Source: Streptomyces sp. YS415 (lineage in GTDB: Bacteria; Actinomycetota; Actinomycetes; Streptomycetales; Streptomycetaceae). From it: a stretch of DNA of 64,000 nt. Below, one piece after another: positions 18,199 through 25,226 of the stretch. Position 1 is the first letter of the stretch; every line of letters begins with the position of its first letter. The stretch lies in NCBI RefSeq assembly GCF_023544665.1, contig NZ_JAMJFL010000005.1:124001-188000 (forward strand), given 5' to 3'. A model generated the notes under the pieces. That model saw only the letters and a list, made by a program, of their open reading frames with translations, searched no databases and was not told the origin of the DNA. Made by a program: the position numbers and the translations under genes.

Positions 18199-19333
18199 AC
18201 CCTGCCGTCGGCGCTCCGGACGAGCCAGCCGGGGCGCTGAGCAGATAGACGTGCAACGGGCCGTCCGCCTCCCGGCGCTCGCCCATCGCCCGCTCCTCCT
18301 CGGGCGTGGCCCGCACGAAGCCCGCGCGGGTGACCACGGCCTGGGACGGCAGGTTGGCGCGGTCTATGGTCGCCAGCAGCGTGTGTACGTCGTCCCTGGC
18401 CAGCGCCCACCGCGACAGCGCCCGCAGCGCCTCGGTCGCGTAGCCGTTGCCGCGGGCCGACTCCGCCAGGTCGTAGCCGATCTCCACGCGGCCCTCCTCG
18501 TCGGGCGCGCCGTGGAAGCCGAGGGCGCCCACGGCCCGGTCGTCCTCCTCGCGGACGAGGACGAAGACGCCGAACTCCGGCCGGTGCACGCCCGCTTCGT
18601 ACGCCTTGAGCAGCATCCCGGAGGCCTCCCGGGTGCCGTCGTAGGGGCCGCCCGGCGCCCACGTGTAGCCGCCGTCGCCCCCGGCCGCGAGGTCGGCCGC
18701 GGCGGCGGGGGTCAGGCTCTCCAGGGTGAGCCGGCCGGCGGGCAGGACGAGGTGGTTGATCCAGTGCCAGTCGGTGACCGGCGCACGGTCGGGAAGGGTG
18801 CCGCGGCCGGTGGCCCAGAGCAGGGTCGCCCAGGGGGTGGGCCCGGGCCGGACGTGCGGCAGGAGCCGGGTGAGGGCGAACTCGGCCAGCTCGGCGGGCG
18901 GTTCGTAGGCCAGGCCCAGCGCCTCGGCGATGTCGTACGTGTGCAGCAGCACCTCGCCGACGCCGAGGGCGGCGAAGCCATCGGCGTTGGCGCTGAAGTA
19001 GGGGCAGGGGTGGTGCGCGCGGACGTGGCGCGGGGTGGTGCGCAGGGTGGCGGTGAACAGGGTGCCGGTGGTCTCGATGGCCTCCAGCAGCCCTTCGTTG
19101 CCGGCGGTGGCGTCGGGAGTGACCGTCAGGGGCACGTGCGCGGTGCGGCCCCGCGCCGCGAGGCGACCGGCGTAGACGATGAGGTCGTGGGCGATGTGGA
19201 CCGCCGCCTCCCGGCAACTCCACTCCGACCGCGCGGCCTTGACCGTGTCCCAGTCCTTGCCGGCCGCCGTCCGCAACAGGGCCACCGAGCCCGCCACGGC
19301 TTCCTGCACGCGTTCCCCGCCCATGTCTCGCAT
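18134..19333 (-). CDS. DinB/maleylpyruvate-isomerase domain fused to GNAT acetyltransferase
   Basis: A 399-residue two-domain protein. Residues about 1-235 resemble the DinB-like, mycothiol-dependent maleylpyruvate isomerase family (SEWSCREAAVHIAHDLIVYAGRL with metal-binding His, and a central EVLLHTYDIAEALG). Residues about 240-370 are a GNAT acetyltransferase with the acetyl-CoA loop ESARGNGYATEAL (the R/Q-x-x-G-x-G/A equivalent). The last 30 residues are low-complexity Gly/Ser/Ala/Pro. Acceptor and thiol partner are unknown. Alternative starts are ATG 19324 and a GTG at 19309 that has a better GGGGAACGC site. The 3' end overlaps the DUF4031 gene on the other strand. Confidence 0.8.
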   Translation of the reverse strand: MRDMGGERVQEAVAGSVALLRTAAGKDWDTVKAARSEWSCREAAVHIAHDLIVYAGRLAARGRTAHVPLTVTPDATAGNEGLLEAIETTGTLFTATLRTTPRHVRAHHPCPYFSANADGFAALGVGEVLLHTYDIAEALGLAYEPPAELAEFALTRLLPHVRPGPTPWATLLWATGRGTLPDRAPVTDWHWINHLVLPAGRLTLESLTPAAAADLAAGGDGGYTWAPGGPYDGTREASGMLLKAYEAGVHRPEFGVFVLVREEDDRAVGALGFHGAPDEEGRVEIGYDLAESARGNGYATEALRALSRWALARDDVHTLLATIDRANLPSQAVVTRAGFVRATPEEERAMGERREADGPLHVYLLSAPAGSSGAPTAGSSGPSAGAVPLRSAAAPRPGC

Positions 19334-19342
19334 GCGGGCAGG

Positions 19343-20008
19343 CTATGCGGACGGGCCGGAGGGGAGCGAGAGCATTTCGAGTTCCGCAGCGAGGTTGTAC
19401 CGGGCGGTGGCCTCCCACTTCTCCTGTCCGTACGGCGTCCTGAACAGCCGCGGCAGGTCGAGCAGTTGGCGCAGCACCGCGGACCTGCCCGACCGGAAGG
19501 CGTCGTTCGGCACGAAGTGGTACTCCTCGCGGACGGCGGCGGTGTAGGCGGCGTACGCGGAGGGCGGCGCGGCGAGGATCGCGAGGTCGGCGTCGCACAG
19601 GACCTGGCCGTTGCGGTCGTCGTCGGCGGGATCGTGGGTCACGGTGAGGCGGACGAGCCGGGCCACCTCGGCGGTGCGCTCGGCGGGCACTCCGGCCTCG
19701 GGCAGGGCGCGCTCGGCGAGACGGGCCGACCGCTCCTCGTTGGTGGAGCGGTCCGGCAGGTAGACGGCGTCGTGGAACCACGCGGCCAGCCGTACGGCGG
19801 CCGGGTCGGCGGCGTACTCCTCCAGGACGTCGACATGGTCGAGGACCGCCGCGAGGTGGTCCACGGTGTGATAGCGCCGCTGCGGCTCCGACCACCGCTC
19901 GAGCAGCGCGTCGCCGTACCGGTCGGGGGAGACGGCGCGGGAGTCGTCCTCCCGCGCCGCGAGCAGGGTGCGCAGCCAGCGGGAGCGGAGGTCGTCGAGA
20001 TCTGCCAT
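19343..20008 (-). CDS. HD-domain metal-dependent phosphohydrolase
   Basis: A 221-residue protein of the predicted metal-dependent HD superfamily. YHTVDHL (about residues 47-53) and AWFHDAVY (about 78-85) supply the metal-binding His and His-Asp, and CDADLAIL gives the later Asp. These are usually phosphohydrolases on nucleotides or phosphate esters; the substrate is unknown. The ATG at 20008 has a strong GGAGGGAG upstream. It is transcribed towards the DinB-GNAT gene (9 bases apart), so the two likely form an operon. Confidence 0.85.
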   Translation of the reverse strand: MADLDDLRSRWLRTLLAAREDDSRAVSPDRYGDALLERWSEPQRRYHTVDHLAAVLDHVDVLEEYAADPAAVRLAAWFHDAVYLPDRSTNEERSARLAERALPEAGVPAERTAEVARLVRLTVTHDPADDDRNGQVLCDADLAILAAPPSAYAAYTAAVREEYHFVPNDAFRSGRSAVLRQLLDLPRLFRTPYGQEKWEATARYNLAAELEMLSLPSGPSA

Positions 20009-20096
20009 GCGCCCATTCTCCCTCCCGCACCGGGGCGCGCCCCGGTGCGTGGGCCGGGTGTGACGGGGCGTGTGGCGGGCGTAGTCTTGGAGCAGG

Positions 20097-20112
20097 ATTG
20101 GACTAGACCTAT
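20097..20112. promoter_or_regulatory. DasR-like operator upstream of cutC
   Basis: ATTGGACTAGACCTAT matches the palindromic dre core TGGTCTAGACCA at ten of twelve positions and lies 42 bases before the cutC start. A second small palindrome, ACACCTGGTGT, follows at 20113-20123. Confidence 0.6.
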
Positions 20113-20153
20113 ACACCTGGTGTCGACCCTTGGTCGCCGACGAATGGGGCCCC

Positions 20154-20846
20154 ATGAGCAAGCGTGCACTCCTGGAGGTGATCGCCCTCGACGTCGAGGA
20201 CGCGGTCGCCGCCCAGGCCGGAGGCGCGGACCGCCTCGAACTGGTCACCGACATCGCCGCCGACGGGCTGACCCCGTCGGCCGCGACCGTGGCCGGGATC
20301 CGGGCCGCCGTGGACATTCCGGTGCGGGTGATGGTGCGGTTGGCGGACGGGTTCGCGGCGGGGGACGCCCACCGGCTGGTGGGGGCCGCCGAGGAGATGC
20401 GGGGCGCGGGGGCCGAGGAGTTCGTGCTCGGGTTCCTCGACTCCGACGGGGCTGTCGACCTGGATGCGGTGGAGCGGGTCGTGGCGGTGCTGGGCGGGTG
20501 CCGGTGGACGTTCCACCGGGCGATCGACCGGGCGGCGGACCGGGACGCGCTGCGCAAGGCGCTGGACGGGCTGGCGGGGCTGGACACCTATCTGACGGCG
20601 GGGTCCGCGGCGGGGGTCGACGAAGGGCTGCCCACGCTGCTGGCGGAGGCGGCGCGGGGTGGCGAGCCGGGGTACGAGCAGCGGGTGCTCGTGGGCGGGG
20701 GACTGCGGCTGGACCACGTGCCGTATCTGCTGTCCGCGGGGCTCGACGCGTTCCACATCGGCGGGGCGGCCCGGCCCGAGGGCTGGACCGGACCGGTGTC
20801 CCAGGCGGCGGTGGGGGAGTGGCGGCGGGTGCTGGACGGGGTGTGA
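20154..20846 (+). CDS. cutC: CutC-family protein
   Basis: A TIM-barrel protein of the CutC family, 230 residues. Its signature pieces are LEVIALDVEDAVAAQAGGADRLEL at the N-terminus, IPVRVMVRL, the FHRAID segment, and the TAGSAAGVDEGLPTLL and VGGGL motifs near the C-terminus. CutC was named for copper homeostasis in E. coli, but that role is disputed and the reaction is unknown. The dre-like site just upstream raises the possibility of an amino-sugar link. The start is ATG 20154 at the family boundary; a TTG at 20130 adds eight unconserved residues. A bidirectional terminator follows. Confidence 0.88.
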   Translation: MSKRALLEVIALDVEDAVAAQAGGADRLELVTDIAADGLTPSAATVAGIRAAVDIPVRVMVRLADGFAAGDAHRLVGAAEEMRGAGAEEFVLGFLDSDGAVDLDAVERVVAVLGGCRWTFHRAIDRAADRDALRKALDGLAGLDTYLTAGSAAGVDEGLPTLLAEAARGGEPGYEQRVLVGGGLRLDHVPYLLSAGLDAFHIGGAARPEGWTGPVSQAAVGEWRRVLDGV

Positions 20847-20881
20847 CCGCCGGGCCCTGGACGGCGTGCCTCGTCCCCGAA

Positions 20882-20912
20882 CGCCGGAGGGGCTGGGAAC
20901 AGCCCTCCGGCG
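20882..20912. terminator. bidirectional terminator between cutC and helD
   Basis: The stem CGCCGGAGGGGCTG pairs with CAGCCCTCCGGCG across a GGAA tetraloop, with one bulged G. It sits between the stop codons of the two convergent genes. Confidence 0.8.
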
Positions 20913-20919
20913 CTCGGGA

Positions 20920-22962
20920 TCAGGCCGTCAGCTCCGGCGGCAGCGGTGCCGCATGGGTCACGATCAGGCCCGACACCGCTCGCGTCAGCGTGACGTACAG
21001 CCGCCGCAGCCCCGTCCGTTCGTCCGGCTCCCCGTCCACCACCGCCCGGGGTTCGTCCAGGACCACGTAGTCGTACTCCAGGCCCTTCGCCAGCGACGCC
21101 GGGACCAGCGTCAGCCGGGTCCGCGCCGTCGTCTCCTCGCCCGGGGACAGATGCCCGATCCCCGCCGCGGCCAGCGCCTCCGCCAGTTCCGGCACCCGTG
21201 CGTCCGCCGCGATCAGCCCCGTGGACCCTTCGTTGCGCAGCAGCTCCTCGCAGGCGCCCACCACGTCCGCCGTGCCCCGCACCGCCCGCACCTCGAAGAA
21301 GCCCGGGTTCTCCCGGACCGACGCCACCGGCGTCAGCCCCGGCGCGATGTGCGGCAGCAGCCGGGAGGCGTACGTGATCACATCCGTCGGCACCCGGAAG
21401 CCCGCCGTCAGCTCCTCCACCACGCCCTCCGGCTTGCCCAGATGGGACAGCGCCTCCGCCCAGCTCTTCGTCGCCCACGGGGTCGTCCCCTGCGCCAGGT
21501 CCCCCAGCACCGTCGCCGAGCCCGTCGTGCAGCGCCGCCCCACCGCCCGGTACTGCATCGGGGACAGATCCTGCGCCTCGTCCAGCACCACGTGCCCCAG
21601 CGAGTGCGTCCGCCGGATCAGGTCCGTCGCCTCGTCGATCAGCACCGCGTCCGCCGCCGACCACTTCGCCGACTTCACCGACCGCACCGGCCGCTCCCAC
21701 AGGATCAGCTTGCGCTCCTCCTCGCTCAGCACCCCCTCGGCGTGCTCCGCGAGGAACCCGGCGTCCGTCAGCAGCCGCAGCACCAGCTTCGCCGGCTCCA
21801 CCACCGGCCAGATCGCCTTCACCGCCGCCTTCACCGCCGTATTGCGGGCCACCGCGTCCTGGACCCGGTCGTCCGGCGCCTCCCCCGAGCGCTCCATCTG
21901 CACCAGCACCGCATGCGCGATCCGCTGCGGCAGCGCCTCCCGGGCGGCCCCGTACCGGATCTCCCGGTCCAGCAACTCCCGGACCATGGCCTCGACTTCG
22001 TACGCCGGCACCCGCCAGCGGCGCGAACCGCGCACCACCACGACCGGCTCGGACGGCATCGTCACGTGCGAGTACAGCGCCCGCCGCAGCACCTCCGCCA
22101 TCCTCGCGTCACCCTTGACGACCGCCGCCGCCGCGTCGTCCGTGCCGCGCACCTCCACCTGAGCGACCAGGTCGTCGACGGTCGCCTGCCGGACCGTCAG
22201 CTCGCCGAGCGCGGGCAGGACCTGCTCGATGTAGTGGAGGAAGGACCGGTTCGGGCCGATGACCAGGGTCCCCGTCCTGGCCAGCCGCTCACGGTGGGCG
22301 TACAGCAGATACGCCACCCGGTGCAGGCCCACCGCCGTCTTCCCGGTACCGGGGCCTCCCTGCACGCACACCGTGCCGCCCAGACCGGACCGCACGATCT
22401 CGTCCTGCTCGGGCTGGATCGTGGCGACGATGTCCCGCATCGGGCCCACGCGCGGGCGCTCGATCTCCTGCTGGAGCAGCTTGCTGGTCCTCGCCGCCTC
22501 GGCCGGGTCGGAGAGGTGCTCGTCCTCGTACGCGGTGAGGTCGCCGCCCGTGTAGCCGAAGCGGCGGCGCAGCGCCACGTCCTGCGGGTCCTTCTTCGAG
22601 GCCCGGTAGAACGGCTGGGACACCGGCGCGCGCCAGTCGATCACCATCGGATCGCCGGCGGCGTCGTGCACATGCCGCCGCCCGATGTAGAACTGCTCGC
22701 CCTGCGCGCCCTCGGAGCGGTCCGCGCCGGGTGCGTGCAGATAGTCGAGGCGGCCGAAGAACAGCGGGGTGTCGCTCAGGTCGGCCAGCGCCTTGATCCG
22801 CTCGTCGATCTGGTGGGCGAGGACGGCGGCGTTGACCCAGTTCGCGGTGACGTCCGTGATGTCGAGCGCCTCGACGTCCTCGCGCATCGCACGCAGGGCG
22901 GCGCGAGAGGAGGCGAGGTGGGAACGCTCACGGGCCAGGGGGTCGTCGGCGGGCGTGGACAA
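20920..22962 (-). CDS. helD: HelD-like RNA polymerase-associated helicase
   Basis: UvrD/Rep-type SF1 ATPase of 680 residues. It has an N-terminal helical arm (residues 1-60), a first motor half with Walker A GGPGTGKTAVGLHR near residue 205, the VLDEAQDLSPMQYRAV Walker B in the middle, and a C-terminal motor half with AKGLEYDYVVLDEP and YVTLTRA. The length and arm-like N-terminus fit actinobacterial HelD, which removes or recycles RNA polymerase from nucleic acid and can counter rifamycins. The TTG start at 22962 is supported by GGAGG seven bases upstream. I see no rifamycin-associated element upstream, so general recycling seems likelier than the inducible HelR resistance role. Confidence 0.85.
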   Translation of the reverse strand: MSTPADDPLARERSHLASSRAALRAMREDVEALDITDVTANWVNAAVLAHQIDERIKALADLSDTPLFFGRLDYLHAPGADRSEGAQGEQFYIGRRHVHDAAGDPMVIDWRAPVSQPFYRASKKDPQDVALRRRFGYTGGDLTAYEDEHLSDPAEAARTSKLLQQEIERPRVGPMRDIVATIQPEQDEIVRSGLGGTVCVQGGPGTGKTAVGLHRVAYLLYAHRERLARTGTLVIGPNRSFLHYIEQVLPALGELTVRQATVDDLVAQVEVRGTDDAAAAVVKGDARMAEVLRRALYSHVTMPSEPVVVVRGSRRWRVPAYEVEAMVRELLDREIRYGAAREALPQRIAHAVLVQMERSGEAPDDRVQDAVARNTAVKAAVKAIWPVVEPAKLVLRLLTDAGFLAEHAEGVLSEEERKLILWERPVRSVKSAKWSAADAVLIDEATDLIRRTHSLGHVVLDEAQDLSPMQYRAVGRRCTTGSATVLGDLAQGTTPWATKSWAEALSHLGKPEGVVEELTAGFRVPTDVITYASRLLPHIAPGLTPVASVRENPGFFEVRAVRGTADVVGACEELLRNEGSTGLIAADARVPELAEALAAAGIGHLSPGEETTARTRLTLVPASLAKGLEYDYVVLDEPRAVVDGEPDERTGLRRLYVTLTRAVSGLIVTHAAPLPPELTA

Positions 22963-23005
22963 GGGAGTGCCTCCGGGGGGCCTGCGGGATCGGGCGCTGC
23001 GAGAA

Positions 23006-23030
23006 GCCGTCCGGTTTCCGGCCGGACGGC
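23006..23030 (-). promoter_or_regulatory. hairpin in the helD leader
   Basis: A perfect 9-bp stem, GCCGTCCGG (23006-23014) with CCGGACGGC (23022-23030), begins 44 bases upstream of the helD start. The 353-base gap 22963-23315 also holds GTCCAC-AG-GTGGAC (23234-23247) and CGGTC-CCGA-GACCG (23266-23279) nearer the divergent small gene, but no other gene. Whether any of these is an operator or an attenuator is not known. Confidence 0.4.
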
Positions 23031-23315
23031 GGCACTCCGCGAAGGGAGGCGGGCAAGAGCGGAGATTCTAGGCGAGCGGGGAAGGAGGGGGCCAACGGTT
23101 TTCCCGCCGCCGCTGACGCCCCGCTGACCTCCCGCTGACGCCCTGGCCGCCATCCCCGCCGCCCCGCCCGAACCCGCCTCCCCCATGTCCGTCCCCTAGG
23201 GGACCCCGCCCTCCCCCTGGGGGGTACGGCTCGGTCCACAGGTGGACAGCGGCCCCGCGCCGATTCGGTCCCGAGACCGATGCCCGCCTTATGTCCCGGA
23301 ATCCACCATGGAGAC

Positions 23316-23501
23316 ATGAGCGCCGCAACCCTCACCCCAGTCCCCGGCCGCCACCCGGCCGCCGGAGCCAGTCCCCTTCTCGGCAGTCACCGCCACCGCC
23401 TCGGCGACGCCCTGCGCGCCGTGAAGGTCTTCGCGGGCGCCGCCTTCGACGTCGTCATCCTCGGGGAGTACGGCGAGGAAGCGGGCGTCCGCCGCAGGTG
23501 A
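23316..23501 (+). CDS. small hypothetical protein, 61 residues
   Basis: The ATG at 23316 opens a 61-codon frame with a Pro/Ala-rich N-terminus and a hydrophobic helix (LRAVKVFAGAAFDVVILGEY, about residues 33-52) ending in EEAGVRRR. Similar short proteins with an LGEY-EEAGVRRR end are familiar from other streptomycetes, but I know no function. A GGAG lies close to the start. The helix is too polar at its end to be clearly transmembrane. It converges on the XPB-type helicase gene. Confidence 0.6.
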   Translation: MSAATLTPVPGRHPAAGASPLLGSHRHRLGDALRAVKVFAGAAFDVVILGEYGEEAGVRRR

Positions 23502-23522
23502 CCGCCGAGGGTCACCGGCGGC

Positions 23523-25166
23523 TCAGCCGTCCGCGAGGAGTTCGTCCGCGTCCACGATCCGGTAGGCGTACCCCTGCTCCGCCAGGAACCGCTGGCGGTG
23601 GGCGGCGAAGTCCTGGTCGAGGGTGTCGCGGGCGACCACGGAGTAGAAGTGCGCCTGGTGGCCGTCGGCCTTCGGACGCAGCACCCGGCCGAGGCGCTGG
23701 GCCTCCTCCTGGCGGGAGCCGAAGGTGCCCGAGACCTGGATGGCGACCGTGGCCTCCGGCAGGTCGATGGAGAAGTTGGCGACCTTCGAGACGACCAGCA
23801 CGCTGATCTCGCCCTGCCGGAAGGCGTCGAAGAGCTTCTCGCGCTGGGCGTTGGAGGTCTCGCCCTTGATGACCGGGGCGTTCAGGTGCTCGCCCAGTTC
23901 GTCGAGCTGGTCGATGTACTGGCCGATCACCAGGATCTGCTGCCCCGCGAACCGCCGCACCAGCGCCTCCGTGACCTTGCGCTTGGTCGCGGTCGTGGCG
24001 CAGAAGCGGTACTTCTCCTCCTGCTCGGCGGTGGCGTAGGCGAGCCGCTCGGAATCGGTGAGGTTCACCCGGACCTCGACGCAGTCGGCGGGCGCGATGT
24101 AGCCCTGCGCCTCGATCTCCTTCCAGGGAGCGTCGAACCGCTTGGGGCCGATGAGCGAGAAGACGTCCGACTCGCGCCCGTCCTCGCGGACGAGGGTCGC
24201 GGTCAGCCCGAGCCGCCGCCGCGCCTGGAGGTCGGCGGTGAACTTGAAGACCGGCGCGGGCAGCAGGTGCACCTCGTCGTAGACGATCAGCCCCCAGTCC
24301 CGGGAGTCGAACAGCTCCAGGTGCGGGTAGACACCCTTCCGCTTCGTCGTCAGCACCTGGTAGGTGGCGATGGTGACGGGCCGGATCTCCTTGCGCGTCC
24401 CGCTGTACTCGCCGATCTCGTCCTCGGTCAGCGAGGTCCGCTTCACCAGCTCGTGCTTCCACTGCCGGGCGGAGACGGTGTTGGTGACGAGGATGAGGGT
24501 GGTCGCCTTGGCCTGCGCCATCGACCCGGCGCCGACGAGCGTCTTGCCGGCACCGCAGGGCAGCACGACCACTCCGCTCCCGCCGTGCCAGAAGTTCTCC
24601 ACGGCCTGCTTCTGGTACGGCCGCAGCGCCCAGCCGTCCTCGGCCAGCTCGATCGGATGCGCCTCGCCGTCGACGTACCCGGCGAGGTCCTCGGCCGGCC
24701 AGCCCAGCTTCAGCAGCGTCTGCTTGATCTGGCCGCGCTCGGAGGGGTGCACGGCCACGGTGTCCGGGTCGATCCGCGCCCCGACCAGCGGGATGATCCG
24801 CTTGGAGCGCAGGATCTCCTCCAGCACCGGACGGTCGGTGGTGGTCAGGACGAGACCGTGCGTCGGGTGCTTGCTGAGCGTCAGCCTGCCGTACCGGTCC
24901 ATCGTCTCGGCGATGTCGACGAGCAGCGCGTGCGGCACCGGATAGCGGCTGTACTGCACGAGCGCGTCCACGACCTGCTCCGCGTCGTGCCCGGCGGCGC
25001 GCGCGTTCCACAGCCCGAGCGGGGTCACCCGGTAGGTGTGGATGTGCTCCGGCGCCCGCTCCAGCTCCGCGAACGGCGCGATGGCCCGACGGCACTCACC
25101 GGCCTGCTCGTGGTCGACCTCCAGGAGCAGGGTCTTGTCGGACTGGACGATCAGCGGTCCGTTCAC
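23523..25166 (-). CDS. XPB-type DNA repair helicase
   Basis: Superfamily 2 helicase of 547 residues resembling bacterial XPB. The N-terminal damage-recognition-like region (about 1-170) is followed by the RPYQKQAVENF Q-like motif, Walker A PCGAGKT (about 205-211), the DEVH box (about 290), LTATLVRED, and a C-terminal RecA domain ending in the QEEAQRLGRVLRP arginine finger. XPB proteins translocate on DNA in 3'-5' direction; the bacterial role in repair is unsettled. The GTG at 25166 has GGAGGG upstream. It follows the 839-residue helicase-associated gene by 60 bases on the same strand, a conserved actinobacterial pair. Confidence 0.9.
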   Translation of the reverse strand: MNGPLIVQSDKTLLLEVDHEQAGECRRAIAPFAELERAPEHIHTYRVTPLGLWNARAAGHDAEQVVDALVQYSRYPVPHALLVDIAETMDRYGRLTLSKHPTHGLVLTTTDRPVLEEILRSKRIIPLVGARIDPDTVAVHPSERGQIKQTLLKLGWPAEDLAGYVDGEAHPIELAEDGWALRPYQKQAVENFWHGGSGVVVLPCGAGKTLVGAGSMAQAKATTLILVTNTVSARQWKHELVKRTSLTEDEIGEYSGTRKEIRPVTIATYQVLTTKRKGVYPHLELFDSRDWGLIVYDEVHLLPAPVFKFTADLQARRRLGLTATLVREDGRESDVFSLIGPKRFDAPWKEIEAQGYIAPADCVEVRVNLTDSERLAYATAEQEEKYRFCATTATKRKVTEALVRRFAGQQILVIGQYIDQLDELGEHLNAPVIKGETSNAQREKLFDAFRQGEISVLVVSKVANFSIDLPEATVAIQVSGTFGSRQEEAQRLGRVLRPKADGHQAHFYSVVARDTLDQDFAAHRQRFLAEQGYAYRIVDADELLADG

Positions 25167-25226
25167 GTGCGCATCCCTCCGGACTAATCCAAACCTCCAG
25201 TGTGCCGCACCCCCGGACGATCAAGC

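Noticed and set aside
22963..23315. Rifamycin-associated element upstream of helD
   Set aside because: I looked for the inverted repeat described for rifamycin-inducible genes and found only unrelated stems.
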